Counted from the stretch's first letter, positions 1-8,406 are shown. The stretch: DNA of 64,000 nucleotides from Methylobacterium sp. WSM2598 (GCF_000379105.1 NZ_KB900609.1:4700644-4764643); one strand, 5' to 3'. A program made the numbers and translations. Notes: a model not told the origin generated them from the letters alone.

Positions 1-896
1 AGCGCGCTCCAGGGCAGGGTCACGGCCTGCCGCGGCCGGAAGCGCCCGCGCCCGAGCACGACCGCGCCCAGGCTCATCTCGGGCGGCACGGAATCGAGGC
101 CGATCCTCACCCGCACGCCGCCGGTGCCGGGGTCGATGGTCGGCGAGATCTCCCGCACCGCGCCGGTGGTGCGGATGCGCGGATCGGCCTGCAGGCTGAT
201 CTCGATCCTGCCGCCCGCCGGCGGGGTGGTCAGCAGGGTCTCGGGCACGATGAAGACCGCGTCGCGGGGGCCGTCATGCGCCAGGGTGAACACGGTCTGG
301 CCCGAGGAGACGACCTGCCCGGCCTCGGCGTTGCGGGCCGTGATGATGCCGGCGACCCCGGCCCGCAGCTCCGTGTAGGTGAATTGCTCCCGGGCCGAGC
401 CGAGGGCGGCGCGGGCCGAATCGACCGAGGCTTGGCTGGTGCGCAGCTGCTGCTCGGCCTGGTCGTAGCTGCTGCGGGTCGTGTAGCCGCTGCGCATGAG
501 CGCCTGCTGGCGCTCGAAATTCACCTTGGCCTGGGTCAGCAGCGCCTCCGCCGAGGACAGGGCCGCCTCGGCGGTCTCGACGTTGACCCGCTGCTCCTGC
601 GGTTCGAGCCGGGCCAGCACCTGGTCGGCCCCCACGTGGTCGCCGACCTCGGCGAGGCGCTCGGCGATCTTGCCGGTCACGCGGAACGCGACGGTGCTGA
701 GGAACTTGGCCTGGACGTCGCCGGACAGCACGACCTCGCCCGCCACGTCGGTGCGGGCGGCCGTGACGGTCTTGACGGCGGCGAGCGAGGGCGGCGGCGT
801 CGCGTCGGCCGGGGCGCCGGCCGCCGCGGCGGGGCCGAGCGCCGCGCCCGCGAGGAGCGCCGCGCGAATCAGGCGAAGCATGGGGAGGAGCGGCAT
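1..896 (-). CDS. RND/HlyD-type efflux periplasmic adaptor (3' part missing)
   Basis: Periplasmic adaptor (membrane fusion protein) linking an inner-membrane RND pump to an outer-membrane channel. The translation opens with a hydrophobic, alanine-rich signal sequence. A first barrel/lipoyl half follows (GDVQAKFLSTVAFRVTGKI, then VGDHVGADQVLARLEP), then a coiled-coil hairpin rich in A, E and Q, then the second lipoyl half (AGVAGIITARNAEAGQVV). The reading frame runs off the window before its stop, so the end of the protein and any pump gene lie outside. ATG at 896 is preferred over ATG at 881 because a GGAG sits about 10 bases upstream of it. It is divergent from the TetR gene, the usual arrangement for a locally repressed efflux operon. 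Substrate cannot be told. Confidence 0.85.
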   Translation of the reverse strand, partial: MPLLPMLRLIRAALLAGAALGPAAAAGAPADATPPPSLAAVKTVTAARTDVAGEVVLSGDVQAKFLSTVAFRVTGKIAERLAEVGDHVGADQVLARLEPQEQRVNVETAEAALSSAEALLTQAKVNFERQQALMRSGYTTRSSYDQAEQQLRTSQASVDSARAALGSAREQFTYTELRAGVAGIITARNAEAGQVVSSGQTVFTLAHDGPRDAVFIVPETLLTTPPAGGRIEISLQADPRIRTTGAVREISPTIDPGTGGVRVRIGLDSVPPEMSLGAVVLGRGRFRPRQAVTLPWSA

Positions 897-1192
897 GGGA
901 ACGAAGGCTCCATGGGTGGCGGCCCACCGGAACGGCATGCGGCGATTCGTTTGAGAGTCTTGTCGGTGCATGGTTTTTCCGGCGAGCCCGGGACCGCGTC
1001 GGCGCATGATGCCGAGGCGGAGAACCGTGAAGGAGCGGCCGCGAGGGGGCGGAGCGGCCGCTCCTTCCAGGCCCCCGGGCGACCTTACGTCAACCGGAGA
1101 CCTGTCGCGAGCCCCGCGCGGGGCAAGGATGTTCGTGGCGAAGCGGCGCCGCGCTCCTCGAACGGGGGACGGCTCTTGCTCTTCGCGGCGCC

Positions 1193-1221
1193 TTGCTACT
1201 AGTGACTGACTGGTTGGTCAA
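1193..1221 (-). promoter_or_regulatory. Candidate efflux promoter overlapped by a TetR-type operator
   Basis: An 18-bp imperfect palindrome, TGACTGACTGGTTGGTCA at 1203-1220 (6 of 9 positions symmetric), lies 13 bp before the TetR start. On the minus strand TTGACC (1221-1216) and TAGCAA (1198-1193) are 17 bp apart, a sigma70-like spacing. The palindrome therefore covers the -35 box and spacer of a promoter reading toward the efflux gene. The sequence is seen; regulator binding is inferred from TetR-family practice. This start would give a leader of nearly 300 nt. Confidence 0.5.
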
Positions 1222-1232
1222 TAGGGGGAGCG

Positions 1233-1862
1233 ATGGAGGCGGCACGGCACGGGCCGCGGCAGCGGCGCAAGGAGGCCCGTCCGGGGGAGATCCTGGACGC
1301 GGCCTTCGAGGAATTCGCCCGCAGGGGCTACGCGGCGACGCGCCTCGACGACGTGGCGGCCCGCGCCGGCATCACCAAGGGCACGATCTACGTCTACTTC
1401 CCGAGCAAGGAGGACCTGTTCGTCGCCACCTTCAAGGAGATGGTGCGCCCGACGATGGAGAACATCGCGGCCCTGACGCACGCGCCGCAGGGCACCGCGA
1501 TGGACATCCTGCGCGCGCATTTCCGCTTCGTCTACGATCACATGGTGGCGGACCGGCGGGGCCGGGAATTGCTGCGCCTGCTGATGGCGGAGGCCGGCCG
1601 CTTCCCGAGCCTGGCGGAGCGCTGGCACGACGAGGTGATCGGCCCGGCGGTGGAGCGGATGCGGGCGGTGATGCGCTACGGCGTCGCGCGCGGCGAGTTC
1701 CGCCCGGGCGTCGAGGAGGCCTATCCGCACCTGCTGTTCTCGCCGGTGATGATGGCCTCGACCTGGCTCAGCCTGTTCGGGGAGGCGCACCCGCTCGAGC
1801 TTCAGGGCTACTACGCGGCCCATCTCGACATGATGCGGCGCGCCCTGTGCATCGCCGCGTGA
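1233..1862 (+). CDS. TetR/AcrR family transcriptional regulator
   Basis: One-component repressor of 209 residues, the usual TetR length. The N-terminal helix-turn-helix is clear at about residues 12-60 (ILDAAFEEFARRGYAATRL, then VAARAGITKGTIYVYF and the PSKEDLF continuation). The C-terminal half is helical and variable and would bind the ligand. ATG is preceded by a GGGGGAG tract, closer than normal. The divergent adaptor gene and the palindrome between them suggest it represses the efflux operon and itself; that is inference. Confidence 0.9.
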   Translation: MEAARHGPRQRRKEARPGEILDAAFEEFARRGYAATRLDDVAARAGITKGTIYVYFPSKEDLFVATFKEMVRPTMENIAALTHAPQGTAMDILRAHFRFVYDHMVADRRGRELLRLLMAEAGRFPSLAERWHDEVIGPAVERMRAVMRYGVARGEFRPGVEEAYPHLLFSPVMMASTWLSLFGEAHPLELQGYYAAHLDMMRRALCIAA

Positions 1863-1896
1863 GGCGCCGATCCCGTCGCGGTCAGGTCGGCGCCTC
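1861..1896. terminator. Bidirectional hairpin between convergent genes
   Basis: A perfect 10-bp stem (GAGGCGCCGA paired with TCGGCGCCTC) with a 16-nt loop spans the end of the TetR gene and the end of the RHH gene. There is no T-tract, as is common for terminators in very GC-rich genomes. Confidence 0.45.
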
Positions 1897-2130
1897 CGGC
1901 CCGCCCGCCTCCTCCTGCAAGGCGCGCAGCACGAAGACCCGGATCGCCGAGGAGAGGTTCTGCCCCGCGCGCCCGGCGTCGATGCGCCCGATCAGCGCCG
2001 GGACGGAGAGGCCGCGCGCCCGCGCGAGCCGCTGGAGCGCCTCCCAGAACGGGTCCTCCAGCGACACGCTGGTGCGGTGCCCGGCGATCATCACCGAGCG
2101 CTTGCGCAGGCCGGCCGCCGATCCCGTCAT
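1882..2130 (-). CDS. Ribbon-helix-helix domain protein (RHH_4 type)
   Basis: Small 82-residue protein with the signature of the alphaproteobacterial RHH_4 family: KRSVMIAGHRTSVSLEDPFW, then helices and a conserved NLSSAIRVFVL near the C-terminus. RHH proteins dimerise and insert a beta-ribbon into the DNA major groove, so it is probably DNA-binding, though targets are unknown. Its ATG overlaps the stop of the DUF4169 gene (ATGA), indicating translational coupling. It lies at the end of a fumC-DUF4169-RHH run. Confidence 0.8.
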   Translation of the reverse strand: MTGSAAGLRKRSVMIAGHRTSVSLEDPFWEALQRLARARGLSVPALIGRIDAGRAGQNLSSAIRVFVLRALQEEAGGPEAPT

Positions 2131-2342
2131 TCCGACGGATCGGTCACCCCGGGCCGGTCCTCGGGCGGGCCCTCGAGCCGGTGGCCCTCGTGGCGGGCGG
2201 TCTCGATCGCGCGGCGGGACTCGGCGAGCGTCCGCGCGGCCTTCGGCCGCCCGAAGGCGACGCGGTTCTCCTCCGCCCTCGCCTCCTCGGTCTGCCGGGC
2301 CCGGGCCTTGCGGGCCCGGCGCAGGTTGATGATCTCGGCCAT
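2127..2342 (-). CDS. DUF4169 family small basic protein
   Basis: A 71-residue charged protein starting MAEIINLRRARKARAR, the hallmark opening of DUF4169. It is helical and rich in Arg, Lys and Glu, with no signal or membrane segment. It sits 3 bp after fumC and overlaps the RHH gene by four bases, so the three genes are probably one transcript. Function of the family is unknown. The link to fumarase is a common neighbourhood in this group rather than a demonstrated functional link. Confidence 0.8.
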   Translation of the reverse strand: MAEIINLRRARKARARQTEEARAEENRVAFGRPKAARTLAESRRAIETARHEGHRLEGPPEDRPGVTDPSE

Positions 2343-2345
2343 CGG

Positions 2346-3755
2346 CTACTCCGCGCTCGGCGCCAGCATCGTCTCGGGCCGCACCACGGCGTCGAACTGC
2401 TCGGCCGTGACGTAGCCGAGGCGCAGCGCCTCCTCCTTGAGCGTAGTGCCGTTCTTGTGGGCGGTCTTGGCGATCTCGGCGGCCTTGTCGTAGCCGATCG
2501 TCGGCGCGAGCGCGGTCACCAGCATCAGCGAGCGGCTCATCAGGTCGGCGATGCGGTCGTGGTTCGGCTTGATCCCGACGACGCAATTGTCCGCGAAGCT
2601 CACCGCCGCGTCGGCCAGGAGGCGCACCGATTGCAGCACCGCGTTGGCGATGACCGGCTTGAACACGTTGAGCTCGAAATGGCCCTGGCTGCCCGCCACC
2701 GAGACGGTGGTGCCGTTGCCGATCACCTGGGCGCAGACCATGGTCATCGCCTCGGCCTGGGTCGGGTTGACCTTGCCGGGCATGATCGAGGAGCCGGGCT
2801 CGTTCTCGGGCAGCGAGATCTCGCCGAGGCCGGAGCGCGGGCCGGAGCCCATCAGGCGGATGTCGTTGGCGATCTTGAACAGGCCGCTCGCCAGGCTGGT
2901 GAGCGCCCCCTGGGCGAAGACGAGCGCGTCGTGGGTGGCGAGGGCCTCGAACTTGTTCTGCGCCGAGGTGAAGGGCAGGCCGGTCAGCTCCGCCACCTTG
3001 GCGGCGAAACGCTCGGCGAAGTCCGGATGGGCGTTGAGGCCGGTGCCGACCGCGGTGCCGCCCTGGGCGAGGGCCAGCACGCCGGGCAGCGCCGCCCCGA
3101 CGCGCGCGCCGCCGAGGGCCACCTGGGCGGCGTAGCCGGAGAATTCCTGGCCGAGCGTGACCGGGGTCGCGTCCTGCAGGTGGGTGCGGCCGATCTTGAC
3201 GATCCCGGCGAAGTCCTGCGCCTTGGCGTCGAGGGCCGCGTGCAGGTGGTGGAGCGCCGGCATCAGCCGGTCGCTGATCTCGCGGGCCACCGCGATGTGC
3301 ATCGCGGTCGGGAACGTGTCGTTCGAGGATTGGCCGCGGTTGACGTGGTCGTTCGGGTGCACCGGCGACTTGCCGCCGCGCTGCCCGCCGAGCCGCTCGT
3401 TGGCGAGGCTCGCGATCACCTCGTTGGCGTTCATGTTCGACTGCGTGCCCGAGCCGGTCTGCCAGACCACCAGCGGGAACTCGCCGTCGTGGCGCCCCTC
3501 GACCACCTCGGCGGAGGCGGCCGCGATGGCCTCGGCGAGCCGCGGCTCCAGCACGCCGAGGTCGCGGTTCACGAGCGCCGCCGCCTGCTTCACGAGGCCG
3601 AGGGCGTGCACAAGCGGGGCGGGCATGCGCTCCGTGCCGATGCGGAAATTCTGGATCGAGCGCTGGGTCTGCGCCCCCCAGTAGCGGTCGGCCGGGACTT
3701 CGATCGGCCCGAACGTGTCGGATTCCGTGCGGGTGGCTTTCTCGGTCGGCGACAT
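2346..3755 (-). CDS. fumC: Class II fumarate hydratase (fumarase C)
   Basis: Cytoplasmic TCA-cycle enzyme that interconverts fumarate and L-malate without an iron-sulfur cluster. At 469 residues it matches the family. Visible signatures are the N-terminal VPADRYWGAQTQRS, the SSNDTFPTAMHIA region, GRTHLQDATPVTLGQ and the superfamily loop GSSIMPGKVNPTQ carrying the catalytic serine. ATG is preceded by GGGCCACG rather than a strong SD. It leads the fumC-DUF4169-RHH group and is divergent from the P450 gene. Argininosuccinate lyase and aspartase share the fold, but the loop and length favour FumC. Confidence 0.95.
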   Translation of the reverse strand: MSPTEKATRTESDTFGPIEVPADRYWGAQTQRSIQNFRIGTERMPAPLVHALGLVKQAAALVNRDLGVLEPRLAEAIAAASAEVVEGRHDGEFPLVVWQTGSGTQSNMNANEVIASLANERLGGQRGGKSPVHPNDHVNRGQSSNDTFPTAMHIAVAREISDRLMPALHHLHAALDAKAQDFAGIVKIGRTHLQDATPVTLGQEFSGYAAQVALGGARVGAALPGVLALAQGGTAVGTGLNAHPDFAERFAAKVAELTGLPFTSAQNKFEALATHDALVFAQGALTSLASGLFKIANDIRLMGSGPRSGLGEISLPENEPGSSIMPGKVNPTQAEAMTMVCAQVIGNGTTVSVAGSQGHFELNVFKPVIANAVLQSVRLLADAAVSFADNCVVGIKPNHDRIADLMSRSLMLVTALAPTIGYDKAAEIAKTAHKNGTTLKEEALRLGYVTAEQFDAVVRPETMLAPSAE

Positions 3756-3874
3756 CGTGGCCCTCTTTGGCAGAGCGAAACGGCGCCTACTTAAGCCAAA
3801 GATCCGCCTTGCGCGATGCCGGATCCGCGCGAGGCCGCCCCCAGCATGACAGGAGACAGGATCTGTCAGACGCC

Positions 3875-5269
3875 GTGATCGAGGCCCGCCCTCCCCAGGC
3901 TCCCTTCCGTCCGGCGGTGCCCCGCCCGCGCACGGAGCCGATGGACCTGTTCGCCTTCCTGCGCGCCGCGCGGGCGAATCCCCTCACCACGTGGTTCCGG
4001 GAGCATTTCGAGCACCTGATCGTGACGGGGGAGGGGGCGCTCGGGCGGATCACCGTGGTGAGCGACCCGGCCGCGATCCGGCACATCCTGGTCGACAACG
4101 CCGCCAATTACCGCAAGGACGACCTCCAGCGCCGCGTCCTGGCGCCGGGCCTGGGCAACGGGCTGCTCACCGCCGAGGGCGAGGAGTGGCGCCTGCAGCG
4201 GCGCACGCTGGCGCCGATCTTCTCCGCCCGCCACGTGGCGGGCTTCCAGGCGCCGATGAGCGAGGCGGCGGCGGTGCTCGCCCGGCGCCTCGCGCGGCGC
4301 GACGGGCAGGCGGTGGACGTGGCCCTGGAGATGACCCGGGTCACCCTCGACGTGCTGGAGCGGACGATCTTCACGCACGGGCTGCCGCGCGACCCCGACG
4401 CGCTCGGGCGGGCGATCACCCGCTACTTCGAGGCGCTCGGGCCGATCGACCCCCTCGACGTGTTCGGGATGCCCGACTGGGTGCCGCGGATCGGGCGGCT
4501 GCGGGCGCGGCCGGCCCTGCGCTTCTTCGCCGAGGTGGTGGACGAGCTGATCGCGCGGCGCCGGGCGCTGCTCGCGGCGGGCGAGGCGCCGCACGACCTG
4601 ATGACGCTGCTCCTGCGGGCGCAGGACCCCGAGACGGGGCAGGGCCTCTCGGACCTGGAGGTGAAGGCCAACATCGTGACCTTCATCGGGGCCGGCCACG
4701 AGACCACCGCCAACGCGCTGACCTGGACGCTCTACTGCCTGTCGCAGGACGAGGCCTCCCGCGCCCGGGCCGAGGCCGAGATCGACGCGGCCTTCGCGGC
4801 CGAGGCGCAGCCGCGCGCCGACGCCTTCCCGTTCACGCGGGCGGCCCTGGAGGAGGCGATCCGGCTCTTCCCGCCGGTGCCCTTCATGAGCCGGCAGGCG
4901 ATCGCCGACGACCGACTCGGGCGGATCAAGATCCCGCGCGGCTCGCTGGTGACGGTGGCGCCCTACGTGCTGCACCGCCACCGCCGCCTGTGGGACGATC
5001 CGGACGCCTACCGGCCGGAGCGGTTCCTGCCCGAGTTCCGCGGCCGGATCGACCGCTACGCCTACCTGCCGTTCGGGGCGGGGCCGCGGGTCTGCATCGG
5101 GATGAGCTTCTCGCTGATGGAGGCGACGCTGGTGCTGGCGCATCTCCTGCGCGCCGTGCGCCTCGACCGCTCGCCGGAGGCCGGGCCGGTGGTGCCCCTG
5201 CACCGGGTCACGCTGCGGCCGCGGGACGGCATGCGGATGCGGGTGACGCGGCGGGAATCCGGCCGGTAG
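3875..5269 (+). CDS. Cytochrome P450
   Basis: Haem-thiolate monooxygenase of 464 residues. All three hallmarks are present: the I-helix oxygen-binding motif AGHETTANAL, the K-helix ExxR (EEAIRLFPP), and the haem loop FGAGPRVCIG with the cysteine ligand. No membrane anchor is seen, so it is soluble and needs separate redox partners, none of which is nearby. The frame is open further upstream, but GTG at 3875 leaves room for a promoter between it and fumC and begins the conserved-looking sequence VIEARPPQAPF. Start is uncertain. Substrate unknown. Confidence 0.9.
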   Translation: MIEARPPQAPFRPAVPRPRTEPMDLFAFLRAARANPLTTWFREHFEHLIVTGEGALGRITVVSDPAAIRHILVDNAANYRKDDLQRRVLAPGLGNGLLTAEGEEWRLQRRTLAPIFSARHVAGFQAPMSEAAAVLARRLARRDGQAVDVALEMTRVTLDVLERTIFTHGLPRDPDALGRAITRYFEALGPIDPLDVFGMPDWVPRIGRLRARPALRFFAEVVDELIARRRALLAAGEAPHDLMTLLLRAQDPETGQGLSDLEVKANIVTFIGAGHETTANALTWTLYCLSQDEASRARAEAEIDAAFAAEAQPRADAFPFTRAALEEAIRLFPPVPFMSRQAIADDRLGRIKIPRGSLVTVAPYVLHRHRRLWDDPDAYRPERFLPEFRGRIDRYAYLPFGAGPRVCIGMSFSLMEATLVLAHLLRAVRLDRSPEAGPVVPLHRVTLRPRDGMRMRVTRRESGR

Positions 5270-5316
5270 GGGGCGCCGAGCCGCGGGGGCCGCAGAGCCG
5301 CCCGGGGGGTTCCAAG

Positions 5317-5345
5317 ACCACCGGTCATTTCTCATGACCGGTGGT
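5317..5345. terminator. Perfect 12-bp hairpin after the P450 gene
   Basis: ACCACCGGTCAT and ATGACCGGTGGT form a perfect 12-bp stem with a TTCTC loop, 47 bp after the P450 stop. No T-run follows. Likely a terminator or mRNA-end stabiliser. Confidence 0.5.
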
Positions 5346-5618
5346 GCTGCTCTCGAATGTTCGCCAAGCCTTCGGTTCGCCAAGCCTTTGGCTTGAAATC
5401 GAAAATACGAGGCGCATCAACGGCTCGATGCGTCCGCATCCTGAGCCGTTGGTATAAAGCACCATGCGCCGAAATGGTCGGCGGTTCGCCACCGAACCGA
5501 AGGACCGCGTCAGCGAAACATGACGCGGCACCAGGAGACCAAGCCGAATGGCCCCATGCGATTCGGCTTGGCCGAGGGAAGCGGGGACCTGCGCCCCGGG
5601 GACCCCTGCGCCCCTGCC
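5346..5618. other. Palindrome-rich, gene-free stretch between convergent genes
   Basis: Four more perfect inverted repeats occur in under 200 bp. CAAGCC-TTT-GGCTTG lies at 5381-5395. A nested stem CAACGGCTC...GAGCCGTTG at 5418-5451 encloses GATGCG/CGCATC. CGGTTCG-CCAC-CGAACCG lies at 5482-5499. CCAAGCCGAAT...ATTCGGCTTGG lies at 5539-5571. Composition is less GC-rich than the flanks. No credible coding frame is seen. The density suggests REP-like elements or stacked terminators between P450 and sspB. Confidence 0.55.
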
Positions 5619-6245
5619 TCAGCTCTTCTTGCGGAACGCGTCGAGGCTCACCACGGAGGCCCCGCCCTCGGGGGCGGCGGGCTCCTCGGCCGGCTTGGCC
5701 GGGGCCTTGGCGGCCTCCTTGCCGGCGGGCTTCGCCTCCGGCTTGTCGGCGCCCAGCATCTTCGGCGCCGCCGCGAGGGCCGGCACCTTCGGGGCCGCCT
5801 CGCTCGGCTCGGACCCCGCGCCGCGGATCGCCCGCAGGCCCGCTCCCGGGCTCGCGGCCGGCGCCGCACTCTCCTCGCCCGCCTGCCCCTCGCCCAGTTC
5901 GAATTTCAGGCCGAACTGCACCGAGGGGTCGAAGAAGCCCGTCACCGCCTCGAACGGCACCAGAAGCCGCTCGGGGATGCCGGAGAAGGACAGCCCCACC
6001 TCGAAGGCGTGCTCGGTCACCCCCAGGTCCCAGAACTGGTGCTGCAGGACGATCGTCATGTCCTGCGGGTACTTCTCGCGCAGGCGCTGGGAGATGCGCA
6101 CGCCCGGGTAGTCGGTCCGGAACGACACGTAGAAGTGATGCTCGCCCGCGAGCCCGTCGCGGGCCGCGTCGCCGAGAACCTTGCGCACAACGCTGCGCAG
6201 GGCGTCCTGCACCAGGAGATCGTAGCGAATCAGATCGTCTGCCAT
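5619..6245 (-). CDS. sspB: SspB family ClpXP adaptor (alpha type)
   Basis: Adaptor that grips ssrA-tagged proteins and hands them to ClpXP. The N-terminal 140 residues carry the SspB fold (LIRYDLLVQDALRSVVRKVL, then HHFYVSFRTDYPGVRIS and a tag-binding strand region). A long acidic Ala/Pro linker follows, and a short conserved tail VSLDAFRKKS that would be the ClpX-binding segment. At 208 residues it is typical for alphaproteobacteria. ATG at 6245 fits family starts; an in-frame ATG 30 bases upstream is possible. The gene lies about 50 bp downstream of ssrA on the same strand, so tag-encoding RNA and tag-binding adaptor are neighbours. Confidence 0.9.
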   Translation of the reverse strand: MADDLIRYDLLVQDALRSVVRKVLGDAARDGLAGEHHFYVSFRTDYPGVRISQRLREKYPQDMTIVLQHQFWDLGVTEHAFEVGLSFSGIPERLLVPFEAVTGFFDPSVQFGLKFELGEGQAGEESAAPAASPGAGLRAIRGAGSEPSEAAPKVPALAAAPKMLGADKPEAKPAGKEAAKAPAKPAEEPAAPEGGASVVSLDAFRKKS

Positions 6246-6296
6246 CGGCGGTCGCTTACCCGGTGCCGCATCCATCGGCGAGTCGTGGAAGGGAAA

Positions 6297-6580
6297 GTGG
6301 AGGCTTCTGTTGCCAGGTGCCTCCGAACCCCGCCTATGCGATGCTAACCGCTAGGACTTTGTTTGGTCTTGGGCACCGCTTACGCGGCGACCGCCACCGG
6401 AGCATAGTTGTCGTTGGCAACTATTGCATTGGCCCGATAACGGCGGAACCATGCCGAGCGAAAGTCCAACCTTTACGCCCTCGTCGATCCTATTTCGCCC
6501 CCGCCGAAGCCCAGCCCGCCGGAACGGGCTGGGCTTGGGTGGAGGCGCCGGGTACCGCCCCCGGGTCCGATAGGTTTATT
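6297..6580 (-). ncRNA. ssrA: Two-piece (circularly permuted) tmRNA, ssrA
   Basis: Rescues stalled ribosomes and adds a degradation tag. The minus strand encodes GCC AAC GAC AAC TAT GCT CCG GTG GCG GTC GCC GCG TAA at 6418-6380, tag (A)ANDNYAPVAVAA. The coding piece begins at 6502 with GGGGGCG and the conserved ATAGGATCGACG. Upstream on the transcript is the acceptor piece, ending CGCCTCCACCC at 6547-6537. GGGGGCG pairs with CGCCTCC to make the 7-bp acceptor stem (one G-U). Between the pieces is a perfect 12-bp hairpin that would be removed (AAGCCCAGCCCG/CGGGCTGGGCTT). The coding piece ends near GGCACCTGGCAACAGAAGCC, which I recognise from alpha tmRNAs. CCA is not exactly encoded. The precursor's 5' end is approximate. 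Confidence 0.92.
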
Positions 6581-6683
6581 GCGAAGAACGTTTATCGCCA
6601 TAGCCGACCTCGCGGCCGGCCTACCGAATATAGAGGCAGGCGCGCCGGTTTTGAAGCCCGTCGATCACCCTTCCCGCTCCCCT

Positions 6684-7538
6684 GTGGCGGATCCGCCCTT
6701 CTCCCCTCCCGCGCCGGGGCGCGAACGCCCCGCCGAGGGGCCCGGCGGCCCCGCGGCGGGGCCCCGCGGCGGCGCCTGGCAGGACCGCAACGCCTGGCGG
6801 GACCGCAACGCCTGGCGGGAGCTGGGCGCCGCGGCGCTCCTCGGCCTGCGCCCCCCGCTCTTCCTGGTGGCGGCCGGGCTCCTGGCCTTCGCGCTGGTGG
6901 CGGGGGCCGCCCGCCTGCTGCGCCGCGTCGGCCTCTCGGTCTGGGGCTTCCCGTACGCGGGCTTCGACGAGGCCGAGCGCTACGCCCTGACCTTCGCGGT
7001 CGTGCCGCTGCCGATCCTCGCCGCCCTGGTGGTCTGGCGGGCGCGGGCGCGCTTCGGGCGGGGCTGGACCGGGGCGCTCGGCCTCGCCGCGCCGCCCCGC
7101 GGACCGCTCCTGCCCCTGCTGCTGCTGCTCTGGCCCGGCTTCCAGATCGGCTGGGTCTCGGCCCTCGCGCTCCTCGCCGGCCAGCCCGCCGCGGCGGCGT
7201 TCCGGCTGCCCGCGGCGCTCGCCGGCCCGGCCTTCGCGGTCTGGGTGGCGTGGCTCGTGCTCCTGGCGCCGGTGGCCGAGGAGTTGCTGTTCCGGGGCGA
7301 CCTGTTCGCCCGCGCGGCCGGACGGCTCGGCCCGGTCGCGGTCGTGCTCCTGAGCGCCGGCCTGTTCGCGCTCAGCCACGGGATCGGCCACGCCGCCCGC
7401 CCGCTGAGCGTGCTCCCCCTCGGCCTCGTGCTCGGGTTCGTGCGGCTGCGCACCGGCAGCCTGCCCGCCTGCATCGCCCTGCACGCGGTGAACAACGGCG
7501 CGATCGTGCTCGCCATGCTGGCCCTCGCGGTCCCCTGA
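6684..7538 (+). CDS. CPBP family intramembrane metalloprotease
   Basis: Multi-pass membrane protein of about 284 residues with the three CPBP (Abi/CAAX-type) motifs in order: EELLFRG, FALSHG and HAVNN, which supply the glutamate and histidine metal ligands. About seven hydrophobic segments follow a Pro/Gly-rich cytoplasmic N-terminus. That N-terminus contains a six-residue tandem repeat (AWQDRN, AWRDRN, AWRELG) from an 18-nt DNA repeat. GTG at 6684 is chosen because an earlier in-frame ATG lies at the edge of the divergent tmRNA. Substrates unknown; family members process prenylated or membrane peptides. Confidence 0.85.
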   Translation: MADPPFSPPAPGRERPAEGPGGPAAGPRGGAWQDRNAWRDRNAWRELGAAALLGLRPPLFLVAAGLLAFALVAGAARLLRRVGLSVWGFPYAGFDEAERYALTFAVVPLPILAALVVWRARARFGRGWTGALGLAAPPRGPLLPLLLLLWPGFQIGWVSALALLAGQPAAAAFRLPAALAGPAFAVWVAWLVLLAPVAEELLFRGDLFARAAGRLGPVAVVLLSAGLFALSHGIGHAARPLSVLPLGLVLGFVRLRTGSLPACIALHAVNNGAIVLAMLALAVP

Positions 7539-7607
7539 AAAAGCGGCGCCGCCCGCTCACCCGCGGACGCGGATTGCGCTATCCTGGAGGGCCTCGGAGC
7601 ACAGCCC

Positions 7608-8402
7608 ATGCGCGCCTATCACGACCTCCTGCGGCGCATCCTCGACGACGGCGTCGAGAAGCACGACCGCACCGGGACCGGCACCCTCTCGGTGTTCGGC
7701 CACCAGATGCGCTTCGACCTCGCCGAGGGATTCCCGCTCGTCACCACCAAGCGCCTGCACCTGAAGTCGATCATCCACGAGCTGCTCTGGTTCCTGGCCG
7801 GGGACACCAACGTCGCCTACCTGCAGTCGAACGGGGTGACGATCTGGGACGAGTGGGCCGACGAGCACGGCGATCTCGGGCCGGTCTACGGCAAGCAGTG
7901 GCGCTCCTGGGCCAAGCCCGACGGCGGCAGCCTCGACCAGATCGCCTGGGTGCTCGACGAGATCCGCCGCAACCCGGATTCCCGCCGCCTCGTGGTCTCG
8001 GCCTGGAACCCGGCCGACCTCGACCGCATGGCGCTGGCCCCCTGCCACTGCCTGTTCCAGTTCTACGTCGCGCAGGGCCGCCTCTCCTGCCAGCTCTACC
8101 AGCGCTCGGCGGACGCCTTCCTGGGCGTGCCCTTCAACATCGCCTCCTACGCGCTGCTCACCGCCATGATGGCGCAGGTGCTCGACCTCGTCCCGGGCGA
8201 CTTCGTGCACACGCTCGGCGACGCGCACCTCTACGTGAACCACGTCGCCCAGGCCCGCCAGCAGCTCGCCCGCGACCACCGGCCGCTGCCGCGGCTGCGC
8301 CTCAACCCGCAGGTGCGCTCGCTCTTCGATTTCCGCCACGACGACGTGGTCCTGGAGGGCTACGACCCGCATCCGGCGATCCGCGCGCCCGTGGCGGTCT
8401 GA
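7608..8402 (+). CDS. thyA: Thymidylate synthase
   Basis: Makes dTMP from dUMP, using methylene-tetrahydrofolate as carbon donor and reductant. Its 264 residues equal the classic ThyA length. Signatures include DRTGTGTLSVFG near the N-terminus, the folate-facing IWDEWAD, the catalytic cysteine in MALAPCHCLFQF, the QRSADAFLGVPFNIASYALL segment and HLYVNH. Located four bases before folA, which regenerates tetrahydrofolate from the dihydrofolate this enzyme produces; the two form an obvious functional operon. Confidence 0.97.
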   Translation: MRAYHDLLRRILDDGVEKHDRTGTGTLSVFGHQMRFDLAEGFPLVTTKRLHLKSIIHELLWFLAGDTNVAYLQSNGVTIWDEWADEHGDLGPVYGKQWRSWAKPDGGSLDQIAWVLDEIRRNPDSRRLVVSAWNPADLDRMALAPCHCLFQFYVAQGRLSCQLYQRSADAFLGVPFNIASYALLTAMMAQVLDLVPGDFVHTLGDAHLYVNHVAQARQQLARDHRPLPRLRLNPQVRSLFDFRHDDVVLEGYDPHPAIRAPVAV

Positions 8403-8406
8403 CCCC

